Below are positions 1-9,391 of a stretch of DNA of 64,000 bases, piece by piece. The translations under genes were made by a program, and so were the position numbers. Position 1 is the stretch's first letter. Every line of letters starts with the position of its first letter. Location: contig DTUY01000304.1 in assembly GCA_012963885.1 (NCBI GenBank), forward strand, positions 1 to 64,000. The letters are read 5' to 3'. Below the pieces are notes generated by a model. The model had not been told where the DNA came from and did not search any database. It saw nothing but the letters and a program-made list of their open reading frames with translations. The DNA is from Candidatus Poribacteria bacterium (GTDB lineage Bacteria > Poribacteria > WGA-4E > UBA9662).

Positions 1-72
1 GTTGGTGTGAATGTTAACAAGCCCTAATATTCTAAGGTCTATATTGCATGATACTTGTACGAGGAATACCAA

Positions 73-915
73 ATGTCCGAAAATTCGGTTAAAGTTGCAG
101 CCTGTCAATTACTGTCTAGTGAAGAGGTAGAAGAAAATGTATCAAAAGTACTTAATCTCATTGAATCATGTGCAGAAGAGAACATTGATATTGTAGCTTT
201 TCCTGAAGGATGTTTGTTTGGATACTGTTGTTGTCCTGATTATTGGGATCAAATGTCACCGGCTACTCTTGCCAAAGCAGAGTATTACATCAGCAGCGCT
301 TGCAGAAAATATCATATTAACGTTATTGTGGGGTCAGCCAGTCATCAGAACGGAAATTGGTATAATGATTTAGCAATCTTCGATTGGAATGGCGAATTAA
401 GATATCGATACGCAAAAACCTTTCTTGCTGGTGAAAAATGGTGTCTTAACAACCGTGGGAAATTACCAATTGTGAACTTGGCAGGTGTTGATTGTTGTTT
501 TATCATCTGTCATGACGTGCGTTACCCCGAACTTGTCAAACTTCCAGCTGCAATGGGTGCACAGATTTGCTTTTTCTGCTCCTGTGAGTCAGGTCTAATC
601 AGTGAACATAAGCTTTCTGCTTACCACGCTATGCCGATATCAAGAGCCACTGAAAATGGTATCTACCTTATCATGGCCAATACGCCAGCAAATCCCACTG
701 ATATGTATGCGCCCGGTTCCTCACATGGGAATTCGAAAATTATTGATCCCGATGGCAATGTGGTTAAAGAAGCTGGTTTTTTTGGGGATCACATCATCAG
801 CGCGACTGTTGATTTGTCTAAGGCGAAAGGAATAATGGCCAAACGGACTTATTCCGAGGAAACAATTCTACGGGATTGGTTCCAAGAAGGATGTGAATTT
901 GCTGTTCGCGTATAA
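73..915 (+). CDS. Carbon-nitrogen hydrolase (nitrilase superfamily)
   Basis: Cytoplasmic C-N hydrolase that probably cleaves an amide, carbamoyl or nitrile substrate; the substrate is unknown. The Glu-Lys-Cys triad is visible: Glu in FPEG (about residue 45), Lys in the KTFLAGEKW segment, and the nucleophilic Cys in ICHDVRYPE, the usual place before a D-x-R-[FY]-P-E motif. The length of 280 aa is normal for the family. The open frame extends six codons upstream to a TTG at 55, but GAGGA at 61-65 sits about 7 bases before the ATG at 73, so I prefer that start. It is followed on the same strand by a cupin gene and rhamnulokinase, which hints at a role in sugar or amide catabolism, but this is inference only. 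Confidence 0.85.
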   Translation: MSENSVKVAACQLLSSEEVEENVSKVLNLIESCAEENIDIVAFPEGCLFGYCCCPDYWDQMSPATLAKAEYYISSACRKYHINVIVGSASHQNGNWYNDLAIFDWNGELRYRYAKTFLAGEKWCLNNRGKLPIVNLAGVDCCFIICHDVRYPELVKLPAAMGAQICFFCSCESGLISEHKLSAYHAMPISRATENGIYLIMANTPANPTDMYAPGSSHGNSKIIDPDGNVVKEAGFFGDHIISATVDLSKAKGIMAKRTYSEETILRDWFQEGCEFAVRV

Positions 916-1058
916 TGTCTTAATCAGAAAAATCATTTTTTCAGACAGAATGAAAATGTTATAATCTTACCTGGATCAATGATTTTGGAGAACCAATTGG
1001 AAAAGAAAATTCTTGTTACAGCAGACCAAGCACCAATTGTTAACTTTCCCACTGTAAA

Positions 1059-1355
1059 TTGAAATGGATATGTCACGGCGATTTCACCAATTCAAATGAG
1101 CTCACAGCAGGTTTCGCTACGTTTCAGGTAGGCAAAGGACACGGCCATCACTACCATCTGAACGCTGAAGAGATTATTTACGTTGTCCGAGGTGAATCCC
1201 AGCAGGCTCTTGAGGATCAAGAATTTGATATGTTGGAGGGCGACAGTATACATATCCCCAAAGGTGCTGTACACTGGACAAAAAACATTGGCCAAAAGGA
1301 GTTGATTATTTTAGTTGTCTTCAGTTTTCCAATACCTGAAACAATCGATTTGTGA
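1059..1355 (+). CDS. Small cupin-domain protein, N-terminus probably frameshifted
   Basis: A single cupin fold. Motif 1 is visible as GHGHHYHLNAEEIIYVVRG (metal-binding His, His and Glu) and motif 2 as GDSIHIPKGAVHW. The 98-residue frame starts only at a TTG without a ribosome site. In another frame, from an ATG at 979 or a TTG at 997 (GGAG at 987-990), about 20 residues ending in APIVNFPTVN read like the missing N-terminal strand of a cupin and stop at 1060-1062, just where the main frame begins. The simplest reading is one gene from about 979 or 997 to 1355 with a one-base frameshift near 1055-1062, either a real mutation or a sequence error. The role is unknown; it lies 18 bases upstream of rhaB. 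Confidence 0.7.
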   Translation: MKWICHGDFTNSNELTAGFATFQVGKGHGHHYHLNAEEIIYVVRGESQQALEDQEFDMLEGDSIHIPKGAVHWTKNIGQKELIILVVFSFPIPETIDL

Positions 1356-1373
1356 TGTTTAAGAAGAATTGAG

Positions 1374-2855
1374 ATGAACAAAAGCAAAAATTTCCTTGCC
1401 TTTGATTTGGGTGCTGAAAGTGGTCGTGGAATACTAGGCTGCTTTGACGGGACACAGATCAAACTGGAGGTCCTTCACCGCTTTCCAAATGGTGGGATTC
1501 GGATTCTTGATAACTTACACTGGGATATCGTTAGCTTGTGGAGAGAAATTAAAAATACACTCTCGATCTGTGCAAGAAACGGTTCTAGCATCGCATCGAT
1601 TGGCGTTGATACATGGGGCGTCGATTTTGGTTTACTCGACAAATCCGGACACCTGATAGGTTTACCCTTTCATTATCGAGATTCTCGTACTACTGGTGTG
1701 TTGGAGAAGGTATTTGACCTGATGCCAAGGCAGTCAATATTTGAGCTTAGCGGCTGCCAGTTCATGGAAATCAATACGGTTTACCAACTCTACTCTATGG
1801 TACTCGCAAATTCACCTCTTCTTCGGATTGCCGAAACATTCCTAACAATTCCGGATTTGATTAACTTTTGGTTAACCGGTCAGAAAGTGGCAGAATTTAC
1901 CAATGCAACAACCACGCAGTTATATGATCCGCGAAAAGAGAATTGGTCGGCTGAACTGTGTCAAGCCCTGAGTATTCCGCTTGGCATATTCCCCGAGATT
2001 ATTCAGCCTGGGACGGACATCGGGCTGATTCTCTCATCTGTTACTGATGAGACCTCCCTTCAACCAACACGTGTGATTGCTCCCGCTTGCCACGACACAG
2101 GTTCGGCGGTGGCGGCAGTTCCGGTACTGGATGGAAGTTGGGCTTATATTAGTTCGGGTACTTGGTCTCTAATGGGGATTGAGGTGGATGAACCTATCAT
2201 AACTGAACAGTCACTTGATTTGAATTTTACCAATGAAGGTGGAGTAAATAATACCTTCCGCTTCCTTAAGAATATCATGGGCTTATGGCTTATTCAGGAA
2301 TGCCGTCGTAAATGGTCACGGTCGGGAGAACAGATGTCGTATGATGAGATTTTGCAAATTGTAGACCAGGCTGAACCTTTTAAGGCTTTAATAGATCCGG
2401 ACCACTATTCATTCCTAGCCTCAGGTGATATGCCAACACGAATTGTGGATTTTTGTAAACAAACGAACCAAAATCTGCCGTTAACTAAAGGGGAGGTTGT
2501 ACGATCCGCCCTTGAAAGCCTCGCGCTTAAATACCGATGGGTACTCGAAAAACTTGAATTTGTCAGGGGAGAGACCATCAGTACCATTCACATCATCGGT
2601 GGAGGAACCCAAAACGAACTCCTTTGCCGGTTCACTGCGGACGCGACAAAGCGTCGAGTCATCGCTGGGCCAGTGGAGGCAACTTCTATAGGTAATTTGT
2701 TAGTTCAGATGACTTCAAGCGGGACCATTGGATCTATCGCAGAAGGGCGAGAAATTGTTGCCAAATCATCAAAACTTATTCATTATGAACCAACGGGTAG
2801 CCAACAATGGGATCAAGCCTACAATCGGTTTTTAGAAATTACGGGTTTGCCATAA
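1374..2855 (+). CDS. rhaB: L-rhamnulokinase (FGGY kinase)
   Basis: Phosphorylates L-rhamnulose at C1 in cytoplasmic L-rhamnose catabolism. It is an FGGY-family sugar kinase of two actin-like domains. The N-terminal phosphate-binding motif DLGAESGRG is at residues 11-19, GVDTWGVDFG at 77-86 and HYRDSRT at 100-106. The C-terminal ATP-binding stretch HIIGGGTQNELLCRF is about residue 406 onward. The length of 493 aa fits RhaB. DLGAESGR together with VDTWGVDFGLLD is characteristic of rhamnulokinase more than xylulo- or glycerol kinase, though L-fuculokinase activity cannot be excluded. No rhaA, rhaD or rhaM is adjacent, so the rest of the pathway must lie elsewhere. Confidence 0.88.
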   Translation: MNKSKNFLAFDLGAESGRGILGCFDGTQIKLEVLHRFPNGGIRILDNLHWDIVSLWREIKNTLSICARNGSSIASIGVDTWGVDFGLLDKSGHLIGLPFHYRDSRTTGVLEKVFDLMPRQSIFELSGCQFMEINTVYQLYSMVLANSPLLRIAETFLTIPDLINFWLTGQKVAEFTNATTTQLYDPRKENWSAELCQALSIPLGIFPEIIQPGTDIGLILSSVTDETSLQPTRVIAPACHDTGSAVAAVPVLDGSWAYISSGTWSLMGIEVDEPIITEQSLDLNFTNEGGVNNTFRFLKNIMGLWLIQECRRKWSRSGEQMSYDEILQIVDQAEPFKALIDPDHYSFLASGDMPTRIVDFCKQTNQNLPLTKGEVVRSALESLALKYRWVLEKLEFVRGETISTIHIIGGGTQNELLCRFTADATKRRVIAGPVEATSIGNLLVQMTSSGTIGSIAEGREIVAKSSKLIHYEPTGSQQWDQAYNRFLEITGLP

Positions 2856-2907
2856 ACATTAGCTGTAAGATTAGTATAATCAGTATGGAAATTAAAAACC
2901 AGAAATA

Positions 2908-4551
2908 ATGACCACGAGAACCAATTACAAATCCATTTTGGCACTTACCGAAATATATGCTGGTCGGGCACTGCATAGTCAAGTTTTGGAGAAAACAGAC
3001 TTGGACTATGGGGGATTTCGTTGTCCCGAAAAATTAGTTTGTGAGCCGTGGGCCGCGGCAAACATATTATCAACTTTAACACAACTCTACGTCAACTCAG
3101 ATTCTCAATACCATTACAAGCAAGAATTGCTGAGTCGAATGGAACTCACCATCAAATTTCTGCTTAGGTCACAACACCGAGATGGAACAGTCAGCGGGTA
3201 TTTCTGCGAACCTACAATTTCTCTGCCAAATACTGCAGTTTCTACACTGGCACTTCTACGTGCATATAAATGGCTAATACGAGATTCAACTGTTGATAAA
3301 GGTATGCCCGATCAAATAAAGAGCTTTCTGGATAAAGCAATGAATGGACTTCAAAACGAGCCTGTTTTTGTCAATCACCACCAGTTTGTAATTGCTGTAG
3401 CTTTTCTTGAATACGATCGGCTCTTTGACGACCTGGAAATCCAAGAAAGAGCAAGATCATACATTCAAGATGGAATTGAAATTAGCGACGACGGTCTTTA
3501 TCCAGATCGAAGTCCTACCTCAAGCATGATTATTAACGCCGCAATTTTAAGTTTTGCTGAACGGTTGGGACAACTTGATTTACTAGATTTTGTACGGCGT
3601 AACCTCAATTGTTTGCTGTACATGTTTCGATCAAATGGTGAAGTCACCACGGAGTTCTCAGGCGAAATCCGTGAAAATGGCCTTCCTTCTGGCTATGCTG
3701 TCTGGAAAAAAATGTCAATTGTGGATCAGAATGGATTATACGCGACGGCTGGTGACTTGACACTAACCACATATCTTAACCGTTTTGATAATGGGATAAT
3801 TCGGCCATACCTGAATCATCCTGATCCTAATTTTCAAACCGGCAATAACTCGCGTCTGTTTGTGGCATCCAATGTTGGGAAATTTCTTGAGACGGAGTTG
3901 GAACTTGATAACGATTGGATCCATCGGTTACCGATGGATGACCAATACGAAAAGTTTTACCGAAAGTCGAATGTTGCATTTATTCGATCTGGCAAGACAA
4001 CTGCAACTATCATGGGGAACCAAAGCAACTTCTTTGCGCTTCACAATAATAGCATTGCTATTGATAGTATATTAATCAGCAGTGTCTATAAAGGATTTCG
4101 TCATGTGTTAATGACAGAAATCACCGTTGACCAAAAAACCTACCTTACTGAAAGTGAAACTATTCAGTGGGTATTTCGACCTAATCCTAAAAAGCGTGAA
4201 GTGGTTGTGCTTAATCTCAGGATCTTTATGGAAATCGACCGGATTGAGGGTGGTTTTGAGTTGAACTTTACAACCGAAGGGTGGGATAGGATTCCACTGA
4301 TCATTGAATTTGGTCTAAGGAAGGTTGGTACTTTATTCGTTGGTGATTGCAACTGGGATCTAAGCGAAACTGATGCTGTGTTCTTTTCTGAAGAACTGGC
4401 TATCATCCAAAACAACACGGATCGGATCACAATTGAAGGTGGGAAAGCGGAGCACAAGATTTTCCAAACAGGGGGTAGTAACCAAGTTGCGCGACTCTTC
4501 TTGGCACCAATCACCCCATATGAAGGACTCATCCGAATTACTACTCAATGA
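2908..4551 (+). CDS. Unrecognised protein, possibly helical-barrel glycan-active enzyme
   Basis: I do not firmly recognise this 547-residue protein. The first 300 residues are helical, with repeated aromatic and charged segments that resemble an (alpha/alpha)6-barrel, as found in heparinase II/III-like lyases and unsaturated glucuronyl hydrolases. The last 200 residues look like beta-sandwich (for example GGFELNFTTEGWDRIPLIIEF), again like a lyase C-terminal domain. There is no signal peptide, so it should be cytoplasmic. It follows rhaB by 52 bases on the same strand, so a role in breakdown of a rhamnose-containing saccharide is possible. No catalytic residues could be assigned. Confidence 0.65.
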   Translation: MTTRTNYKSILALTEIYAGRALHSQVLEKTDLDYGGFRCPEKLVCEPWAAANILSTLTQLYVNSDSQYHYKQELLSRMELTIKFLLRSQHRDGTVSGYFCEPTISLPNTAVSTLALLRAYKWLIRDSTVDKGMPDQIKSFLDKAMNGLQNEPVFVNHHQFVIAVAFLEYDRLFDDLEIQERARSYIQDGIEISDDGLYPDRSPTSSMIINAAILSFAERLGQLDLLDFVRRNLNCLLYMFRSNGEVTTEFSGEIRENGLPSGYAVWKKMSIVDQNGLYATAGDLTLTTYLNRFDNGIIRPYLNHPDPNFQTGNNSRLFVASNVGKFLETELELDNDWIHRLPMDDQYEKFYRKSNVAFIRSGKTTATIMGNQSNFFALHNNSIAIDSILISSVYKGFRHVLMTEITVDQKTYLTESETIQWVFRPNPKKREVVVLNLRIFMEIDRIEGGFELNFTTEGWDRIPLIIEFGLRKVGTLFVGDCNWDLSETDAVFFSEELAIIQNNTDRITIEGGKAEHKIFQTGGSNQVARLFLAPITPYEGLIRITTQ

Positions 4552-4570
4552 CTAACCGCACCATCTCCGC

Positions 4571-4870
4571 TTAAAAGATTCCAAGTTCGTCTTTTGCTTC
4601 TTCGCTCATCATCTCTGGATCCCATCGTGGCGTCCAAACAACATTGATGTTCACTTCCTCAACACCGTCTAGTTGTTGAACAACAGTTTGTGACCCATTC
4701 AATAATTGTGGTGCTGCTGGGCAACCTGGGCTAGTTAAAGTCATGGTAATATTGACAATATCATCGTTGATGTCAACGCCGTAAATTAAACCCATATCTA
4801 CAATGTTTAGACCAACGTCTGGGTCTATAACCTGCTTTATTTGTTCGAGAACAACTTCTTCTGTAACCAT
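4571..4870 (-). CDS. sufT: SufT-like iron-sulfur assembly factor (DUF59/MIP18 family)
   Basis: A 99-residue DUF59 protein. The family includes SufT, the PaaD-type factors and eukaryotic CIA2/MIP18, which help mature Fe-S proteins. Visible family features are the start VxxxLxxVIDPDVGLNIVDMGLIY, the strand TMTLTSPGCPAAPQL with its conserved Cys, and the tail VVWTPRWDPEMMSEEAK, with the Trp-x-P-x-Trp typical of these proteins. It is the last gene of the SUF operon, 21 bases after the Rieske gene, and this position supports the SufT name over a phenylacetate-degradation role. Confidence 0.88.
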   Translation of the reverse strand: MVTEEVVLEQIKQVIDPDVGLNIVDMGLIYGVDINDDIVNITMTLTSPGCPAAPQLLNGSQTVVQQLDGVEEVNINVVWTPRWDPEMMSEEAKDELGIF

Positions 4871-4891
4871 AGCTATTTCCCTTGTGTGACT

Positions 4892-5203
4892 TCAATCAAC
4901 ACAGACATAAAGTTCGTCATTTTCAATCTTGACTTCATAGCATTCTACGCTTTCGAATGCTGGCATACATAAAGCTTGTCCTGTTTTAACGTTGAAGCGT
5001 GCTCCGTGTCTGGGACACATAATCTCTTCGCCTTCCAATTTACCTTCAGCAAGTGGCCCACCATCATGGGTACACACATCCTCTATGGCATAGTACTCAC
5101 CACTGACATTGAAAATAGCAACTGGTACAAAATCAACCTCAACCAGCTTTTTTTCACCCTGCGGAATTTCACTTGTCTTGGCAACCTTGAAAAACTCACC
5201 CAT
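4892..5203 (-). CDS. Rieske [2Fe-2S] ferredoxin in the SUF operon
   Basis: Small soluble Rieske protein of the NirD/dioxygenase-ferredoxin type. The two cluster-binding pairs are visible, C-T-H in VCTHDGGPL and C-P-R-H-G in MCPRHGARF, spaced as in Rieske ferredoxins. It probably carries electrons, but the partner is unknown. The frame continues to an ATG at 5218, but GAAGGA lies 7 bases before the ATG at 5203 (MGEFFKVAK), so the 103-residue form is preferred. It sits between the glutaredoxin gene and sufT. Rieske ferredoxins are encoded beside SUF genes in other bacteria, so the placement is probably functional. Confidence 0.9.
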   Translation of the reverse strand: MGEFFKVAKTSEIPQGEKKLVEVDFVPVAIFNVSGEYYAIEDVCTHDGGPLAEGKLEGEEIMCPRHGARFNVKTGQALCMPAFESVECYEVKIENDELYVCVD

Positions 5204-5296
5204 TGAACAGTCCTTCATTTATTCAACAAAGCCCCAAGCGATAGGCATAACTCGCCCATTTTCTTTTAGATTAGCAAGGGGAATATAAACAGTGTA

Positions 5297-5665
5297 CTAT
5301 TCAGAGGAGAAGTTTCTGGTCCACTGAGTGGTAGCTTCATCAGCACGCATAGCAGCATGCTCTTCATCTGAACATCCGCGGTCTGTAGCTACGTCTAAAT
5401 CTTCCTCAACAGGTTTAACAATTTCTTCTTGAAGCAGATAGGCCTCGACTTCCTCTCCGCTCACATCAGCTAAAATCGCATCACCAATCTGGACGCATGG
5501 TTGGGATGACTGACCGGTTTTTTCAACCATTTCTTGATAGTTACTTGGGTTATTGATGATATCCCGATCTTCATATTCCAATTCGTATTTTTGCAGAACG
5601 GCTCGGACGCCTTGACTCCATCCACAAGAGGGTTTCATGTATCCAATGATTTTTGGTTGGTTCAT
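5297..5665 (-). CDS. Glutaredoxin-family protein in the SUF operon
   Basis: A 122-residue thioredoxin-fold protein. The N-terminal active site is S-C-G-W-S, with one cysteine (monothiol-like). The glutathione-binding loop is TGQSSQPCVQIGD with the cis-proline, and GEEVEAYL follows it. Monothiol glutaredoxins commonly bind and transfer Fe-S clusters, which agrees with the location 28 bases downstream of sufD. The C-terminal 35 residues (VATDRGCSDEEHAAMRADEA) are an extension beyond the glutaredoxin fold that I do not recognise. Cluster carrier is the most likely role; a plain reductase is less likely. Confidence 0.82.
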   Translation of the reverse strand: MNQPKIIGYMKPSCGWSQGVRAVLQKYELEYEDRDIINNPSNYQEMVEKTGQSSQPCVQIGDAILADVSGEEVEAYLLQEEIVKPVEEDLDVATDRGCSDEEHAAMRADEATTQWTRNFSSE

Positions 5666-5693
5666 TTTGTTTTCTCCTTAATTTTGGGAATAA

Positions 5694-7040
5694 TTAATTC
5701 AATTGCAGCTTACCCGCAATTGATTCTTGTAATTGATTACGTAAATATTCTAATGGAATTCGTTGTAAGACTGATTCAAAAAAACCATTAACGATTAGTT
5801 GCTCAGCTTGGTTGTAGGACAACCCTCGACTCATCAGGTAGAAGATCTGATCTTGATCGATCTTTCCAGCTGTTGCTCCATGAGTACAACGTACATCATC
5901 AGCTAGGATTTCTAACCCTGGAATTGTATCGGCACGAGCTTGCTTACTCAGAATCAAATTGTCATTTTGCTGATACGAGTCAATCTTTTGTGCGTCCTTT
6001 TGAACTTCGATCATACCCCGCCAGACTGTTCGGGATCGATCTTTTAAGACATTCCGATATAGCAAGTTGCTTGTACTGTTTGAAACAGCATGTTTCTGGT
6101 AGGTGTGGATGTCGATATGTTGTCGCGCGTGCGTCACGGTTAGTCCCAGAAGGTCAGCATGACTGCCTTCCCCATTCATCTCTACCAGTTGATCTAGTTT
6201 ACTCAAGCGACTCCCTAACGAAGTGGTAATCCAACGCAAGTTGGCACCACGTTCAAGCTTGGCCCTCTGTGTCGAAAAATTCCAGACTTTTTTATTCCAA
6301 TTCTGAATTTGGGCGTAATTGACGAGGGCATTTTGGCCAAGGAACATTTCAACGCCACCACAATGTAGCCCTTTCTCCTGCTGATCAACTGAAAGATGCT
6401 CTTCGAGAATAGTTACTTGACTGTCAGCTTCGGCAATAACAAGTGTATGCGAAAAATCGGCAATTGCTTCACCAGATAATGACACAATAACCCGTAAGGG
6501 AAGATCTACCACCACCCCTTTTGGTATATATAAAACATAACCGCTTTGCAAAAATGCATTATGCATTGCATTGAATTTATTGTCCTCTGATTGAATTGTC
6601 TGGCATACATAGGTTTTCAGAAGATCTGGTCGTTCATCAAGTGCCGCCTTAAATCCGGCAAAATATACCCCTTTATCAGTAAGTGTGTCTGAAAGTGCAG
6701 AATAAACAACAGCAGCATCTTTCTGAATGATTAATCCTGAGTTTCTTTTTTCTTCTTCTAAAGCTGAGAAAAACCCAGGGGATTTTCCGTTAGGTTGGGA
6801 CTTATTTGAAATAACTAATTGAAACTGTTCGAGATCTAGTCCCCGAATGTCTGTTCTACGCCAACTTTCGCTATTTGTCTTCGGAAGCGGGAGCTGTTCA
6901 AAAACCTGAAAGGCCTGAATTCGCTTCTCAAGCATCCAAGGAGGCTCATTTTGCAAGCTGGAAATCCTCGCGACAGATTCACCGGTAAAATCGCCCGTTA
7001 CAGTTTGATTTACTCCCAATCCAAGCTCCTGATCTGACAA
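5694..7040 (-). CDS. sufD: FeS cluster assembly scaffold subunit SufD
   Basis: Subunit of the cytoplasmic SufBCD scaffold on which [Fe-S] clusters are built. The length of 448 aa is normal. The right-handed beta-helix core and C-terminal helical domain are recognisable: YIPKGVVVDLPLRV, RNVLKDRSRTVWRGMIEV, and DDVRCTHGATAGKIDQDQ, which carries the conserved His-Gly-Ala involved in cluster formation. [20 protein letters not shown] follows. Like many SufD it begins with a helical segment (PPWMLEKRIQAFQVFEQLP). It lies six bases after sufB. Confidence 0.95.
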   Translation of the reverse strand: MSDQELGLGVNQTVTGDFTGESVARISSLQNEPPWMLEKRIQAFQVFEQLPLPKTNSESWRRTDIRGLDLEQFQLVISNKSQPNGKSPGFFSALEEEKRNSGLIIQKDAAVVYSALSDTLTDKGVYFAGFKAALDERPDLLKTYVCQTIQSEDNKFNAMHNAFLQSGYVLYIPKGVVVDLPLRVIVSLSGEAIADFSHTLVIAEADSQVTILEEHLSVDQQEKGLHCGGVEMFLGQNALVNYAQIQNWNKKVWNFSTQRAKLERGANLRWITTSLGSRLSKLDQLVEMNGEGSHADLLGLTVTHARQHIDIHTYQKHAVSNSTSNLLYRNVLKDRSRTVWRGMIEVQKDAQKIDSYQQNDNLILSKQARADTIPGLEILADDVRCTHGATAGKIDQDQIFYLMSRGLSYNQAEQLIVNGFFESVLQRIPLEYLRNQLQESIAGKLQLN

Positions 7041-7046
7041 TCGAGG

Positions 7047-8450
7047 TTAGCCAATAGATCCTTCCATCTGCAGTTGAATCAGACGGTTCATCTCTACTGC
7101 ATATTCCATGGGAAGCTCTTTGACAAGTGGTTCGATAAACCCGTTCACAATCATCGCTGAGGCTTCCTCTTCAGAAAGTCCGCGACTCATCAGATAGAAG
7201 AGCTGCTCTTCACCAATTTTGCTGACACGAGCCTCATGTTCAACTGTGACGTCTGCAGCATCAACTTCTATAACTGGATAAGTATCGGAGCGCGAATCAG
7301 AATCCAGCATAAGCGCATCGCAAACGACATGCGATTTGCAACCAGTCGCATTTTTAGCAACTTTCAATAATCCCCGATAACTTGAGCGACCACCATTTTT
7401 ACTAATTGATTTAGAAATAATTCGTGAAGTGGTGTTTGGAGCGAGATGTACCACTTTCCCCCCAGCATCCTGATGCTGATTCGCTCCAGAAAAGGCAATT
7501 GAGAGGATTTCGCCATGTGCCCCTTCTTCAACCATGTAGACACTTGGGTATTTCATGGTGAGTTTACTGCCAAGATTACCATCGACCCATTCCATGGTTG
7601 CACCTTCGTAGGCCATGGCGCGTTTTGTTACCAGATTATAGACATTTCCAGACCAGTTCTGGATCGTCGTATAGCGAACACGAGAATGTGGCTTACAGAT
7701 AATTTCAACGACTGCACTGTGTAAGGATTCACTTGAGTAGGTTGGCGCGGTGCACCCTTCGACATAATGAATTTCTGCACCTTCGTCCACGATAATCAAT
7801 GTCCGCTCAAATTGTCCCATATTCTCAGTATTAATTCGAAAATATGCTTGAAGTGGATAGTCAACTTTCACTCCCGGAGGCACATAGATAAAACTTCCCC
7901 CACTCCAAACGGCGCTATTCAGCGCTGCAAACTTATTGTCCAAGGATGGTATTACTGTTCCGAAATATTCACGGAAAATTTCGGGGTGTTCTTTTAATGC
8001 GGTATCCGTATCGAGAAAAAGCACACCTATTTTCTCAAATTCTTCTCGGGCACTATGGTAAACAACTTCAGAATCATACTGGGCACCGACGCCAGCCAGA
8101 AACTTACGCTCGGCTTCAGGAATCCCAAGTCGATCGAAGGTATTCTTGATATCTTCCGGTACATCTTCCCAATTACGTTCAGTTCGGTCAGTGGCTTTCA
8201 CGTAGTAGTATATATCATTAAAATCAAGTGATGCGAGATGTCCACCCCACTTGACATCAGGTTTTGCTTTAAATATTTCATATGCTTCGAGTCGGAATTC
8301 AAGCATCCAATCTGGTTCATCCTTCATATCCGATATCTGATGAATAATTTCTTTGTTTAAACCTTTGCGGGATTTGAAAACCGGCGCTACGTCATCGTGA
8401 AAACCATATTTGTAGTCACTGATGCCAACTTCAGACATATTTGTTGCCAT
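7047..8450 (-). CDS. sufB: FeS cluster assembly scaffold subunit SufB
   Basis: Core scaffold of the SUF machinery, with SufC and SufD. Family hallmarks are [17 protein letters not shown] near residue 45, [67 protein letters not shown] and the conserved Cys in [36 protein letters not shown] closes the beta-helix. The length of 467 aa is standard. It is 39 bases downstream of sufC, and no SufR/IscR-type regulator gene is in the operon. Confidence 0.97.
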   Translation of the reverse strand: MATNMSEVGISDYKYGFHDDVAPVFKSRKGLNKEIIHQISDMKDEPDWMLEFRLEAYEIFKAKPDVKWGGHLASLDFNDIYYYVKATDRTERNWEDVPEDIKNTFDRLGIPEAERKFLAGVGAQYDSEVVYHSAREEFEKIGVLFLDTDTALKEHPEIFREYFGTVIPSLDNKFAALNSAVWSGGSFIYVPPGVKVDYPLQAYFRINTENMGQFERTLIIVDEGAEIHYVEGCTAPTYSSESLHSAVVEIICKPHSRVRYTTIQNWSGNVYNLVTKRAMAYEGATMEWVDGNLGSKLTMKYPSVYMVEEGAHGEILSIAFSGANQHQDAGGKVVHLAPNTTSRIISKSISKNGGRSSYRGLLKVAKNATGCKSHVVCDALMLDSDSRSDTYPVIEVDAADVTVEHEARVSKIGEEQLFYLMSRGLSEEEASAMIVNGFIEPLVKELPMEYAVEMNRLIQLQMEGSIG

Positions 8451-8489
8451 TTTTCACCTTCTTTAATGCTCAGATTCTATATTTGGATT

Positions 8490-9314
8490 TTATATTTGAA
8501 TTGAGGTGTCGAGATTTGGATTCGTTTGTGTAATAAATTCAATTCCATGTTTTTCGCGTATAGCTTCATAACCTTCTGCTTCAAGAATCTCGGCAAGTTC
8601 CCACCCACCAGATTCAACGATTCTACCATCCAGAATTACATGGACAAAATCGGGTTTAATGTAATTCAAAAGTCTTGGATAATGTGTAATAATCAATATG
8701 CCAAGATCTGGGCCTACAAGCCGATTGACATTTTCTCCGACTACTTTAATTGCATCAATATCAAGGCCAGAATCAGTTTCATCAAGAACCGCAATTTTTG
8801 GTTCAAGCATGGCAAGTTGTAATACCTCAGCTCTTTTCTTTTCTCCACCGGAAAGTCCATCATTGAGATAACGACGCGCGAATGAATCATCAACGCCCAT
8901 ATTTTTCATTTTTTCCCTGAGTTCTTTGCGAAACTCTCGCATTGGAACCAGTGGCGTTGTTGCAGAATCGTTGTTCTCTACAGTTCGAACAGCGCTAACC
9001 GCCATTCGAAGAAAGTTTGCCAATGTTACGCCAGGAATTGCTGTTGGGTATTGAAAGGCTAAAAACAATCCTAATTTGGCACGCTCATCTGGTTCAAGTT
9101 CCAAAATGTCGATCCCATTAAAAGTCACGTTGCCAGAGTCAACATCATAGTTAGGATGTCCCATTAGAGTGTTAGCAAGCGTACTTTTCCCACAACCATT
9201 CGGTCCCATTAGTGCATGGATTTCGCCAGATTTGATTGCTACCGAAAGCCCTTTCAGAATTTCTTCCCCTGATACGCTCACGTGTAAATTTTTAATGACT
9301 AATTCATCACTCAT
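8490..9314 (-). CDS. sufC: FeS assembly ATPase SufC
   Basis: Soluble ABC-type ATPase that drives SufBD during cluster assembly. It has the Walker A GPNGCGKST, the Q-loop in FLAFQYPTAIPGVT, the signature LSGGEKKRAEVLQ, the Walker B IAVLDETDSGLD and the His switch ITHYPRLL. The Asp-Glu-Thr form of Walker B and the short LSGGEKKR signature are typical of SufC. It is somewhat longer than usual, with a C-terminal tail ending FITQTNPNLDTSIQI. It is the first gene of the SUF block, 77 bases after moaA, so it may share that transcript. Confidence 0.97.
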   Translation of the reverse strand: MSDELVIKNLHVSVSGEEILKGLSVAIKSGEIHALMGPNGCGKSTLANTLMGHPNYDVDSGNVTFNGIDILELEPDERAKLGLFLAFQYPTAIPGVTLANFLRMAVSAVRTVENNDSATTPLVPMREFRKELREKMKNMGVDDSFARRYLNDGLSGGEKKRAEVLQLAMLEPKIAVLDETDSGLDIDAIKVVGENVNRLVGPDLGILIITHYPRLLNYIKPDFVHVILDGRIVESGGWELAEILEAEGYEAIREKHGIEFITQTNPNLDTSIQI

Positions 9315-9391
9315 TTGATTTAGATATGCTTCCCTTAACTTTTCGAAATTCGTACTTGCATGGCAAAAAAACTTTAATTTTCAGCCTTTCT

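Noticed and set aside
4164-4532. 122-residue open frame on the minus strand
   Set aside because: Lies entirely within the unrecognised plus-strand gene at 2908-4551 and lacks any motif or ribosome site.
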